From the IMG/VR virus record IMGVR_UViG_3300023284_001656, positions 1-22,550 of that record: a stretch of 22,550 nucleotides of DNA; one strand, 5' to 3'. The notes beneath the pieces are model-generated. The model saw nothing but the letters and a program-made list of their open reading frames with translations. It had not been told where the DNA came from and searched no databases. The DNA comes from a virus. The translations under genes and the position numbers were made by a program. This document shows positions 12,639-20,348 of the stretch, piece by piece; the stretch's first letter is position 1; every line of letters begins with the position of its first letter.

Positions 12639-14771
12639 GTGGGTAAAGCGAGAACGGCAGTATTGGTATTAGGTTGCTTGCTTCTATCCCCGAATTCCAA
12701 TTCGTCCATCCAAGTAGCGACAGGCAGGACTACGACTCTAGGACGTACTACGGCTATCAAAGAAGTTGCTCCACCTGCTGGGTCGAGGACAGTGAGTGCA
12801 GTAGCCATACTAGACCCAGGCAGTTCCTACGACATCTTCTTGGAGCAGATTTTCAGCTTCCGAGCCGAAGTGACCACCACCGGCACCGGGGACAGCGACT
12901 ACGACATTCATTTCCAGGTCAACGATGGCGCATGGGCCGACATGCCCACCAGCGGCGCGTTGGATTTGGTTGCAGAGGGGCCGCCTATCAACCCCGCCGT
13001 GAATTTCAAGGTTGACCAAACTACTAAAGTCCATCGGCGGATGGTCAGGGCGGCGCAGGCGCTTACCTACACCATCCGGGCGCGGGTAGTGGATCACAAC
13101 AACAGTGAGGCTGTCACCCTCAGTTCGACCGAGACGGTCACAGCCACAGCCTACGGCGGCAGCATCACGCTCCCTCTACCCATCTTGGACTACATGGACA
13201 TTCGCTTTCCCGACGCGCTGAGTGGAACCACGACTACCGTGAGTTCAGCTCTCCAGACCGCCCTGAATGCTGCGGCCTGTGGCGACACCCTTGAATTGGT
13301 AGCGGGAACAACTTTCACGGGTAACTTCGTCTTGCAGCGCAACGAGTGCGGCTGCGCGGCTGACCCAACCAAGTGGATAATGATTCGCTCCAACACCGCC
13401 GATTCCAATTTGCCAGAGGAAGACGTGAGGTTCGATCCTGCGGTTCACGGGGCCTTCGTTCCTATCATCCTGACGGGCACGTCGAGTCCAACTCTGGACA
13501 CCGATGCCGCTTCCACGGCGGCCAACACGGTTGATTGCTACTACTTCTTTGGCGTCAAGTTCGAGTGTACCGTGACTGGCGCGTCTGAGAACTTCGGGTG
13601 TGTCGGCGTGGGAGAGAGCACCGGAGTCGCCAATTCACCGGAATTTATCATCTTCGACCGTGTGTGGTTTAAGGCCGACGACCAGAAGGACGTGCGACGT
13701 GGCTTGTTCATTCATAGTGCCGCCGACGTGGCGGTAATAAACACCTACTTTGAAGGCTGGCAACACACTGGAACTGATTCCCAGAGTATCTTGGTGAAGC
13801 AGGGCCACACGCTTCACTTTGAGAACAACCTCCTAGATGGCGCTGCCGAGCCCATCCTGTTCGGCGGGATAGTCCCGGCCACCGACCAAGTGCCTGAGGA
13901 CATTCTCATCCTGCGGAACAACATGACGCACCCGAACGAATGGAATCCTGAGCATCCTGACTGGGATGGGCGGCTTTCTCGTGATATTAAGAATCTGTTG
14001 GAGTTCAAGAACGGTCGGCGCGTCATCATAGAAGGAAACGTATTCAACAACAACTGGACAGGGTCGCAGGCTGGACAGACGATCATACTCACACCCCGAA
14101 ATGCAGGCGGGTGTACTTGGTGCACCGTCCACGATGTCGTCATTCGATACAACAAGATTTTCGATGTCGGTCGCGGCTTCAACATAGGTGGTAGGGACAA
14201 TGTAGCTACGAGCCTGGACAGCCACAACATCTGGGTGCATGACAATCTTCTCTTCAAGGTCGGCATTGACCCCTTCGATGGAGGTAACGAGGCTATCATC
14301 GTGGGTACGACCACCTCCGATAGCACGGACGTGCGGTTCACACACAATACTTTTTCAAAGACGCTGAGGCATGGCGGTGTCCAGGCGCAGGCAGGGTGCA
14401 ACTTCGATTTGAACTCCTATGAGTTCAGCAACAACCTCAATGACGTAGATAGGTTCACCGCCATTGGCACCGGGCAAGCACCAGGGCAGCCCACTTACGA
14501 CGCCTGCTACGATGTGAACTCCATCTTCTTGAACAACGCGGTGGTGAACATCGACACCACCGAGAATTGCAGCGGAGGAAGCGGCAGCGGCGATTATCCC
14601 ACTAACCACATCTGCGTAACCGGGTCGGCGGCAGTCAAGTTCACCGACCGCCTGAACGACGACTACTTGCTCCTGGCGACTTCCCCCTATTTTCAGGCCG
14701 GGACCGATGGCAAGGACATCGGGGCCAATATCCCCCTAGTGTTGAGTTTTACAGCGGGGGTTCTTCAATAG
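12639..14771 (+). CDS. Secreted right-handed beta-helix protein, putative polysaccharide depolymerase
   Basis: The GTG start directly follows the previous stop, with AAGGGGG (12626-12632) as ribosome site. The 710-residue product begins MGKARTAVLVLGC, a short basic and hydrophobic leader ending in lipobox V10-L-G-C13. Residues about 50-170 form beta domains. From about 185 the sequence turns into right-handed beta-helix repeats: D-T-L-E-L-V-A-G-T-T-F-T-G-N-F, later N-L-L-E-F-K-N-G-R-R-V-I-I-E-G-N-V-F, V-V-I-R-Y-N-K-I-F, I-W-V-H-D-N-L-L-F. Such pectate-lyase-like helices form phage tailspike depolymerases, and secreted Acidobacteriota proteins share the E-x-K-N-x-x-R-V-x-I-E-G-N-V-F wording. 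Several cysteine pairs suggest disulfides outside the cytoplasm. No catalytic residues were assigned. Confidence 0.65.
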   Translation: MGKARTAVLVLGCLLLSPNSNSSIQVATGRTTTLGRTTAIKEVAPPAGSRTVSAVAILDPGSSYDIFLEQIFSFRAEVTTTGTGDSDYDIHFQVNDGAWADMPTSGALDLVAEGPPINPAVNFKVDQTTKVHRRMVRAAQALTYTIRARVVDHNNSEAVTLSSTETVTATAYGGSITLPLPILDYMDIRFPDALSGTTTTVSSALQTALNAAACGDTLELVAGTTFTGNFVLQRNECGCAADPTKWIMIRSNTADSNLPEEDVRFDPAVHGAFVPIILTGTSSPTLDTDAASTAANTVDCYYFFGVKFECTVTGASENFGCVGVGESTGVANSPEFIIFDRVWFKADDQKDVRRGLFIHSAADVAVINTYFEGWQHTGTDSQSILVKQGHTLHFENNLLDGAAEPILFGGIVPATDQVPEDILILRNNMTHPNEWNPEHPDWDGRLSRDIKNLLEFKNGRRVIIEGNVFNNNWTGSQAGQTIILTPRNAGGCTWCTVHDVVIRYNKIFDVGRGFNIGGRDNVATSLDSHNIWVHDNLLFKVGIDPFDGGNEAIIVGTTTSDSTDVRFTHNTFSKTLRHGGVQAQAGCNFDLNSYEFSNNLNDVDRFTAIGTGQAPGQPTYDACYDVNSIFLNNAVVNIDTTENCSGGSGSGDYPTNHICVTGSAAVKFTDRLNDDYLLLATSPYFQAGTDGKDIGANIPLVLSFTAGVLQ

Positions 14772-14776
14772 AGGCG

Positions 14777-15130
14777 ATGCGAAGAAGCCTGTTATCCTAC
14801 TGTTCACCCTATGTGCGCTGGCTGGAGGCCCAGCAGGAAAAGTTGGAACACGTCTTGGAGGTACTAGCAGGCGTCAAGACGATAGAAGAACCGACAGGAG
14901 AGTTGAGTGAAGCCCATCCCGACAAAGGCAAACGCGCAACCCCGTATGGACTTTCCAGTGAGGGCGTGCGCGCAGAACTTGAAAAGCGCGCTCAGGAAGG
15001 GTACGATTCCGCTATGAAGCACGGAGTAGAGTTTTCAGCTAAAGAAGCGTGGAAGAAGCATCACAAGGAGGCCGAAAGTGCCAGCACTCAGCAAAGCAGC
15101 CCGGCGAACGGCGGGAATAGCGGAACATGA
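14777..15130 (+). CDS. Helical hypothetical protein
   Basis: The product has 117 residues from ATG 14777, with a weak ribosome site (GAGG) immediately upstream. The first third is a helical, coiled-coil-like segment (VRWLEAQQEKLEHVLEVLAG). The rest is polar and charged, with S-S-E-G-V-R-A-E-L-E-K-R-A-Q-E-G-Y-D-S-A-M-K-H-G and A-K-E-A-W-K-K-H-H. Its last 53 bases overlap the next gene in another frame. No family is recognised; the location suggests a head-assembly accessory. Confidence 0.5.
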   Translation: MRRSLLSYCSPYVRWLEAQQEKLEHVLEVLAGVKTIEEPTGELSEAHPDKGKRATPYGLSSEGVRAELEKRAQEGYDSAMKHGVEFSAKEAWKKHHKEAESASTQQSSPANGGNSGT

Positions 15131-15266
15131 GCCATCCAAGCTCTACGCACGCAACCGTGGCATGCTTGGAATGAACAAACGACAATTGCACCATCTAGCC
15201 GCTACTAAGGAAAAAGGCTTGCCGCAGAAGAAAGGAAAGTACCGCTTCCGCTTGCGGCAGAAATAA
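15078..15266 (+). CDS. Small phage protein resembling DUF3008-type proteins
   Basis: GTG 15078 has AAGGAGG (15065-15071) six bases upstream. The 62-residue product reads MPALSKAARRTAGIAEHEPSK, then M-N-K-R-Q-L-H-H-L-A-A-T-K-E-K-G-L-P-Q-K-K. The layout (M-P-x-x-S-K-A-x-x-R, middle M-x-K-x-Q-L, then A-T-K-x-K-G-L-P) is shared by many short phage proteins near portal genes, similar to DUF3008, and their role is unknown. The final residues (KKGKYRFRLRQK) are encoded by the direct repeat that also occurs after the portal gene. Confidence 0.6.
   Translation: MPALSKAARRTAGIAEHEPSKLYARNRGMLGMNKRQLHHLAATKEKGLPQKKGKYRFRLRQK
15219..15261 (+). repeat. Direct repeat, copy 1 (upstream of portal)
   Basis: TTGCCGCAGAAGAA (15219-15232) and a 21-base block beginning ACCGCTTCCGCTTGCGGCAG (15241-15261) recur downstream of the portal gene at 17639-17652 and 17655-17675. 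The spacer is 8 bases here and 2 bases there. TGCCGCA and TGCGGCA within the unit are inverted, so each copy can fold into a hairpin. This copy encodes the C-terminus of the small protein at 15078. Confidence 0.75.
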
Positions 15267-15267
15267 T

Positions 15268-17628
15268 ATGGCAACCAGTCCCGGTGCCGGTTCTCTAACC
15301 TCAGTTGTTTCCAGCCCTGCCCCTGCCGCTCCTGGCGAGCAGCAGAAGCCAGAAGGCACTGATTATCCTTCACTGAATGAGCATCGTGGCGAGGACTTAC
15401 CCGATAGCGCGCAGCGTTCTTTGCGCGAAATCGTCAACCGCTACGAGATTGAGCACAACAGCACTTGGCGCTACTTTCACCATCACTTTGCCAAAGCCGA
15501 CTACTACTGGCGCGGGATTCAGAATATCTACTTCGATGCGGAAGTGGACAACTACCGGGAAATTACCAGAGATGTATTTCGGCGCTTTGGTTTGAACGAC
15601 GAAGAAGAGCGATCCTACCTCTACCCGGTCAATTTCTACACCGCGATGGGAGAGTCAATTATCGCCATCCTGCTGCAACGCTTACCCAAAGGTCGCTTTG
15701 TTCCAACCGACTTTGAAAAAGAAGTGGACGTAATTGCTTCCAAAGCGGCCAACGCAGCTAAGACTCACCTAGATCGTGTGAATCAAGCCCGCCTGCTCTA
15801 TGCTCATGTTCTCTACCTAGCCTATACCCACGGTGTATTTGGTGCCTACACCCGCTTCAAGGTGGACAAAGACCTCTACGGCTCAAAGCAGGAAACAGCT
15901 TATACAATGGGTCAATCGCGCATTCCCCCTGCTTATTTTTGCGACCAATGCGGCACCATGAATCCAGCCGCTAACTTAGTTCTTACGGCTGGCATGTGTG
16001 TACGATGCAAAGCTCCGCTTCAACGCGAGAATCTGATTCCAGAAAAAATGATTGAAGTGCCGCAAGAAAGCCATACCTATGAAGTTCCCAACGGTATGGT
16101 CAAGACCGATATACACGATGGCCTTGAAATGCGGTTGCCCTTCTTTGCTCGTACCAGAACAGAGTGTCCTTTCATCGGCTTGGTATCTGAAATTGATGAA
16201 ACCTCTTTGAAAAACTCCAATCCCGACAAGGCCGACAAAATCACTGGTGGGTATCACGCCAGTGGAGGCGAAGAAGGCTACGACCGCTACCTGCGTTTAG
16301 CTCGAATGCAGCCCTACGGCTACTTCTATGGCACGGGAGCAGAAATTACCAGCCTAGTCACTTGGCGGCGCTGGTGGTTAAGGCCCTACACCTTTTGGAG
16401 TTTGAACAAGGATAAGCGCGAGGAACTTCTGCACTACTTTCCCCAAGGAGCGAAGGTTCACTTCGCCAACGATGTATTTCTCCTAGCAGAGAATGAATCT
16501 ATGGACGATCACTGGTCGGTGGGCCACACCATGCCCGGTGTAGGCATGTATCGCAATTCCATCGGGCAGAGCGTCATTCCTTTGCAGGAAGCCTACAACT
16601 TTGACGAATCCATCAAGCGGGAATGGATTGAGTACAAGTCGTTTGAGCCGGAGTTTGTGGACGTTCGGATGGTGAACGTGGATGCCTTGAATCGCCGCAA
16701 GATCAGGGCACGCGAAATGGTGGGAGTGGATGTTCCTGCGGGTAAGTCAATTCACGATGCCAAAGTGGAGTCGCGCAAAGGTAAAGGGCCAGAAGCAGCT
16801 TTTCGCCACTCGGTTGATATTTTTGAAATGTCACGCTTTTTGGCCGGAGCGCCCCCAAGTCTAAGCGGCGGTATGCAAAAAGTTGTCAAGCCGATGGCTT
16901 TTGCTGCGGACCGTGACATGGCTTTGGGCCGAAAAGGCATTCACTACGCCATGCTGGTTGATTTCTGGAACGATATGTCCTATCAGCAGGTCAAGATTTT
17001 CAGTGAAACCCAAGAAGAGGACGTTCGTTACCAACTCAAGAAAGGCGAAGGATACGAAAATGTGGTGGTTCCAGTCCAGGCACTCAAGGGGGGGAACTTT
17101 TCCATCTATCCCGAAATTGACGAAGGCTTCCCCGCCCTGATCGAACAGCAGCGCGAAACCTACATGAAGATGCTGGAAATGCAAGACGAGGAGTTCAACA
17201 AGATTCTCGCTCACCCGCGCAACATTGATTTGGGTAGGCAAATGTTTGGCCTGAAGTTGTATATCCCCGGCGAGGACGACCGCCATAAGCAGTTGCTTGA
17301 AATTGACGGCTTGCTCAAGGGTAAGCCCATGCCGCAGATGGCCCCTGATCCTACTACTGGGATGCCGACTCAGCGTTTGGTTCCTTCCATTCCGCCTAAT
17401 CCCCATGTGGACAACCACGCTATCCACGCCGAAGAACTCAAGAATTTCCTGGTTTCTTCGGCTGGAATCGAAGCAGAGAAAGCCAACCCTGGAGGCTTTG
17501 CCAATTGCATAGCGCACCTACTGGCGCATGAGGATATTATTCAACAAGAGATGCAGGCTGAGGCACAGGCTCAAGCAGCAATGCAGGCGCAAGCGGAACC
17601 GCAACCGACTGCTCCAGCGAAGAAATAG
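15268..17628 (+). CDS. Portal protein
   Basis: The portal forms the dodecameric ring through which DNA enters and leaves the head and to which the tail attaches. ATG 15268 follows the previous stop by one base. The 786-residue product has a proline/alanine-rich N-terminus, a helical region (WRYFHHHFAKADYYWRGIQN) and a membrane-free central domain containing a zinc ribbon (C225-x2-C228, C244-x2-C247). A wing/stem-like section follows (EAYNFDESIKREWIEYKSF, FLAGAPPSLSGGMQK), and then a long glutamine/alanine-rich C-terminus. Large size and layout fit P22-type or other large portals found in environmental phages. The assignment rests on overall pattern and context (terminase upstream, scaffold and capsid downstream), not a single motif. 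Confidence 0.72.
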   Translation: MATSPGAGSLTSVVSSPAPAAPGEQQKPEGTDYPSLNEHRGEDLPDSAQRSLREIVNRYEIEHNSTWRYFHHHFAKADYYWRGIQNIYFDAEVDNYREITRDVFRRFGLNDEEERSYLYPVNFYTAMGESIIAILLQRLPKGRFVPTDFEKEVDVIASKAANAAKTHLDRVNQARLLYAHVLYLAYTHGVFGAYTRFKVDKDLYGSKQETAYTMGQSRIPPAYFCDQCGTMNPAANLVLTAGMCVRCKAPLQRENLIPEKMIEVPQESHTYEVPNGMVKTDIHDGLEMRLPFFARTRTECPFIGLVSEIDETSLKNSNPDKADKITGGYHASGGEEGYDRYLRLARMQPYGYFYGTGAEITSLVTWRRWWLRPYTFWSLNKDKREELLHYFPQGAKVHFANDVFLLAENESMDDHWSVGHTMPGVGMYRNSIGQSVIPLQEAYNFDESIKREWIEYKSFEPEFVDVRMVNVDALNRRKIRAREMVGVDVPAGKSIHDAKVESRKGKGPEAAFRHSVDIFEMSRFLAGAPPSLSGGMQKVVKPMAFAADRDMALGRKGIHYAMLVDFWNDMSYQQVKIFSETQEEDVRYQLKKGEGYENVVVPVQALKGGNFSIYPEIDEGFPALIEQQRETYMKMLEMQDEEFNKILAHPRNIDLGRQMFGLKLYIPGEDDRHKQLLEIDGLLKGKPMPQMAPDPTTGMPTQRLVPSIPPNPHVDNHAIHAEELKNFLVSSAGIEAEKANPGGFANCIAHLLAHEDIIQQEMQAEAQAQAAMQAQAEPQPTAPAKK

Positions 17629-17638
17629 GGAGGAAACA

Positions 17639-17675
17639 TTGCCGCAGAAGAAGCACCGCTTCCGCTTGCGGCAGA
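17639..17675 (+). repeat. Direct repeat, copy 2 (downstream of portal)
   Basis: The same two blocks as at 15219-15261 occur here (17639-17652 and 17655-17675), with a 2-base spacer. The copy begins exactly at the TTG start of the next gene. The encoded peptides correspond (LPQKKHRFRLRQ here, LPQKKGKYRFRLRQ there), so reading frame is conserved between the copies. Confidence 0.75.
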
Positions 17676-17845
17676 CTTACGAAACCAAAGACCGGATTCT
17701 ACCAATGTTGAAGTTGAAAAAACCAGTGACCATCCGCATCACAGGGGACGACAAGTACCTACGCCTATTTGTCGGCCCCCGTGATTGGCAGTTCTCCAAA
17801 GAGGACGGGCGTTTTGTCGGGGCGGGTACTCGCCTGGGGAATTGA
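17639..17845 (+). CDS. Small basic phage protein, TTG start
   Basis: TTG 17639 is chosen because GGGAGG (17628-17633) lies five bases upstream; the frame is open further back only as a shadow of the portal gene. The 68-residue product begins with the peptide also found at the end of the 15078 product, then T-I-R-I-T-G-D-D-K-Y-L-R-L-F-V-G-P-R-D-W-Q-F-S-K-E-D-G-R-F, a compact beta-type domain. It stops just before the flavodoxin-like gene. The function is unknown. Confidence 0.5.
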   Translation: MPQKKHRFRLRQTYETKDRILPMLKLKKPVTIRITGDDKYLRLFVGPRDWQFSKEDGRFVGAGTRLGN

Positions 17846-17846
17846 T

Positions 17847-18548
17847 TTGCCTGAAACCTACGAACAGATGGTGGATAGGGAAACCGCCCCCCACTCTCCG
17901 GCTAATTCCTTGCGCGCGCTTATTCTAAACGCTTCCCTCAAGGCTGGCCCGGAAACGTCCAATACCGGCGAACTAGCTGCCGAAGTTGTGGAAGAAATGG
18001 AAAAGCATGCCCCTGGCCTGCGTCATGATGTCGTGCGCTTGGCCGACTATGAAATCCCAGTCGGCGTCAAAGCCAACATGGGGAAAGGGGACGACTGGCC
18101 CGAAATCTCCAAGCTCTTGTTGAAGGCTGACATTGTACTGTTTGCTACACCAATTTGGTGGGGGGATCGCTCTAGCCTGATGCAGCGAGTGATTGAGCGC
18201 ATGGACGATTTTGACGAGCAGTACCTAAAGAGCGGGAAGAATCTGATCTACAACAAAGTCGCAGGCGTTGTGATTACCGGCTCCGAAGATGGTGCTATGT
18301 CCACCTTCTCGCATTTAGCTGGCGTGTTGACTTGGCTGGGCTTTACCTTGCCGCCCGAAAGTGGAGCGTACTGGGTCGGGGAAGTGGGGCGGGCCGGCCC
18401 GCAAGATGCTCAAAAACGCCGTCGCAACAAAAGCACCAAAAAGATGATTCACTATATGGCGCGCAACTTGGTCAAGATGGCTCAAACCCTAAAATCTCAT
18501 CCTCTCCCGGCCAAAGGAGAAGAAAAGCACGGAGCCAGCACGCGATGA
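17847..18548 (+). CDS. Flavodoxin-fold NAD(P)H-dependent FMN reductase-like protein
   Basis: I favour TTG 17847, with GGGGA five bases upstream; ATG 17868 is an alternative. The 233-residue product has a first strand A-L-I-L-N28-A-S-L-K-A-G-P-E-T-S-N-T with the phosphate-binding loop of the NAD(P)H-dependent FMN reductase family. Later come A-D-I-V-L-F-A100-T-P-I-W-W-G106, which contacts the isoalloxazine ring, L-M-Q-R-V-I-E-R-M-D, K-V-A-G-V-V-I-T-G-S-E-D-G and LTWLGFTLPP. These enzymes bind FMN and reduce quinones, flavins or other acceptors with NAD(P)H. It lies between portal and capsid genes with tight spacing, so it is phage-borne, an auxiliary function. The C-terminal 45 residues are basic. 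Confidence 0.72.
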   Translation: MPETYEQMVDRETAPHSPANSLRALILNASLKAGPETSNTGELAAEVVEEMEKHAPGLRHDVVRLADYEIPVGVKANMGKGDDWPEISKLLLKADIVLFATPIWWGDRSSLMQRVIERMDDFDEQYLKSGKNLIYNKVAGVVITGSEDGAMSTFSHLAGVLTWLGFTLPPESGAYWVGEVGRAGPQDAQKRRRNKSTKKMIHYMARNLVKMAQTLKSHPLPAKGEEKHGASTR

Positions 18549-18754
18549 CAGAGAGCTGCTGCAAGTGTCCGTCAGTTCACCAACGCGGCGCGCATGAAGT
18601 AGTAGAAGTAGTGGACAGAGCGGTAATGCGAACCTGTGAAGTGCATGGCTACAATTCCGAACACGCGAAAGTTGTTCTCGTTAATGGCGAGTATTTCTTC
18701 CTGTGCGAGCTGTGTTTTCCAAAGGTTAGGGAGACAGTTGAGCCTATAGCATGA
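18545..18754 (+). CDS. Small cysteine-rich zinc-binding protein
   Basis: ATG 18545 overlaps the previous stop by ATGA. The 69-residue product has C5-C6-x-C8 at its N-terminus, then C31-x2-H, and C54-x2-C57, consistent with one or two structural zinc sites. A beta hairpin (KVVLVNGEYFFLCELC) carries the last pair. The frame is open upstream inside the flavodoxin-like gene, but that is a shadow. The stop overlaps the next gene by ATGA. The function is unknown. Confidence 0.5.
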   Translation: MTESCCKCPSVHQRGAHEVVEVVDRAVMRTCEVHGYNSEHAKVVLVNGEYFFLCELCFPKVRETVEPIA

Positions 18755-18933
18755 TTGAACTGAGGTGCAAGAGGTGCAGAAAATTGCTGCTACGAGCAAT
18801 GCTTCGCTCTGGCAAAATAGAGATCCCATGCCCCCGCTGCGGGACAAAAAATACTTATTGCTTTTCAGCCCGTAGTGGGCGTAGTTTAGGGTGGTTTGAT
18901 AGGGAGGAACCAAAGGCTGTAACGACAAGCTGA
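18751..18933 (+). CDS. Com-like zinc-finger protein
   Basis: The 60-residue product begins MIELRCKRCRKLLLRA, with C6-x2-C9 and C27-x2-C30 (IEIPCPRCGTKN). This matches the small Com family (phage Mu Com), in which L-R-C-x-x-C-x-x-L-L and I-x-I-x-C-P-R-C-G-x-x-N are the hallmarks. In Mu, Com binds mom mRNA and permits translation of the DNA-modification gene; many phages carry related proteins without mom. No modification gene is visible in this window, so the target here is unknown. The start is in an ATGA overlap, and a terminator follows. Confidence 0.7.
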   Translation: MIELRCKRCRKLLLRAMLRSGKIEIPCPRCGTKNTYCFSARSGRSLGWFDREEPKAVTTS

Positions 18934-18965
18934 GCGCCGCGAGCGCCTAAAAACTAGGCTCACTG

Positions 18966-19008
18966 AAGCCCACCCCGTCTTAGGACGGTGAGTGGGCTTT
19001 TTGTTTTT
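18966..19008 (+). terminator. Strong intrinsic terminator
   Basis: AAGCCCAC (18966-18973) pairs with GTGGGCTT (18992-18999). Inside, CCGTC pairs with GACGG around a TTAG loop. The stem runs directly into a T-rich tail (18998-19008). It separates the portal/accessory transcript from the scaffold and capsid genes, implying that the latter have their own promoter or depend on read-through. Confidence 0.85.
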
Positions 19009-19045
19009 TGCAATGATAAACAGGATTCCTCACGAAAGCCGACTC

Positions 19046-19060
19046 GCCGCCGTTAGCGGC
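19046..19060 (+). promoter_or_regulatory. Leader hairpin ahead of scaffold gene
   Basis: GCCGC-CGTTA-GCGGC forms a 5-bp hairpin about 12 bases before the ribosome site (GAGGT, 19072-19076) of the scaffold-like gene. It may stabilise the mRNA 5' end or modulate translation. I could not identify a confident promoter in the 74 bases between the terminator and this gene. Confidence 0.3.
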
Positions 19061-19082
19061 TGTACTGGAGTGAGGTAGTAAG

Positions 19083-20324
19083 ATGGCTGACGAACCCGTA
19101 GTGGCCGAACCACAGGTTGCCGAAACCCCCGCCCCGCCAGCGGAAACCCCGGCAGAACAAGAACAACCTACACTTACGCCGGAGCAGGAAATCGAGAAGT
19201 TAGCTCCGACGGAAGAGAAACCGGAAGAAACTCCCGCCCCATCGGCTGCGGAGCCGCCCCCGGAAGGGGAGAAACCTGTAGGGGAGGAAGCGAAACCGGC
19301 GGAAGAAGCTCCAAAACCCGAACTGTCACCGGAACAAGTTGAAGCTGAGAGTGCCTTACCGGAGAATGTCCGCAAGGCATTTGGCGAAGTGCCTGAATTG
19401 CGCGGGGTCTATTTCCGCGAGAAGCAGTACGCAGAGATTTACGGTAGCTTGGACAACGCCAAGCACGTTCACGCTGAGTACGCTGACTTGCAGGAAACCG
19501 ACCGCCAGTTTACATCGCCTAAGAGAGAGGATCAAATCTCCTTTCTCCAAGGGATGCAAGAGCAATTCCCCGAAGCCTACAACAACGTCCAGGGATTAGT
19601 GGTTGAAAGTGCGCTCCGGCAGTACGCAGAGGACGAGCGCACGATCTACAACCGTCCTGAGGTTGCAGACCATCTGGACGAAGTTAGGGAGAGGTATTTG
19701 GGCGACGGAGTCCAATCCCAACCAGCTACGGGAGTAGATGCGAGGGAACGGGCACTGGAAGTGCGGGAACAAGAACTTTCCAGCAAGGAAACAGCCGGCA
19801 CACAGCAACGGGCAGCGGAGTTTCAGCAAGGTGTTCAAGGAGCCTGGGAAAAACGGGTGGACAGTCATATCACCGAAAGAGTCAAAGAATTGCTAGGAGA
19901 CAAGTCGCTTCCCAAATGGCACGCCACTGGCCTCCGTCGCAACGTCCTAGAACGAGTGGGGCGTGCGATTGAGAACAATCCCATCTTCCAAGACCGCCTG
20001 CTCTCGCAAGTTCAATCAGGGAATTTCTCCGACGAGCATCGGGAATCCTTGGTGAACATGATTTTCAGCGAGTTCTCTTCTTCTCTCAGCAGCTTCGTAC
20101 AGGAGGAATTGGCGGAAGTCGGCCCGTTGGTTGTCCAGCAGAGCACGGAGCGTCAGCAAGCAGTAGAAGCGCGTACCGCCCGCGGTAAAGAACCCGGCGC
20201 GGGTACGGCGCACTCCACGCCCAAAAGGACGCCAGTAGCCGACATGAAGCCCAAGGAAGGCGAAACCGAACAGCAGTTCAATGACCGAATCTTCAGGGAG
20301 TTGGAGCCAACAGCGGCTACCTAA
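19083..20324 (+). CDS. Scaffold-like protein
   Basis: The product has 413 residues from ATG 19083 with GAGGT six bases upstream. The first 100 residues are extremely rich in proline, glutamate and alanine (repeated E-T-P-A-P/E-E-K-P-E-type words). The middle and end are long helices with coiled-coil character (VDARERALEVREQEL), and the C-terminus is polar with basic residues (TPKRTPVADMK). Acidic, disordered-to-helical proteins directly before the capsid gene usually serve as internal scaffolds that direct procapsid assembly and are then removed. There is no catalytic motif for a fused protease. Position and composition, not a specific domain, support the call. Confidence 0.62.
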   Translation: MADEPVVAEPQVAETPAPPAETPAEQEQPTLTPEQEIEKLAPTEEKPEETPAPSAAEPPPEGEKPVGEEAKPAEEAPKPELSPEQVEAESALPENVRKAFGEVPELRGVYFREKQYAEIYGSLDNAKHVHAEYADLQETDRQFTSPKREDQISFLQGMQEQFPEAYNNVQGLVVESALRQYAEDERTIYNRPEVADHLDEVRERYLGDGVQSQPATGVDARERALEVREQELSSKETAGTQQRAAEFQQGVQGAWEKRVDSHITERVKELLGDKSLPKWHATGLRRNVLERVGRAIENNPIFQDRLLSQVQSGNFSDEHRESLVNMIFSEFSSSLSSFVQEELAEVGPLVVQQSTERQQAVEARTARGKEPGAGTAHSTPKRTPVADMKPKEGETEQQFNDRIFRELEPTAAT

Positions 20325-20348
20325 TCTTACTCCAAGAGAGGAAAGACA

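Noticed and set aside
13814-14401. Minus-strand frames of 195 and 170 residues inside the beta-helix gene
   Set aside because: Both are antisense to repetitive beta-helix coding sequence; their composition is that of shadows.
16861-17517. Minus-strand frame of 218 residues inside the portal gene
   Set aside because: It lies wholly within the well supported portal gene, with no ribosome site or recognisable domain.
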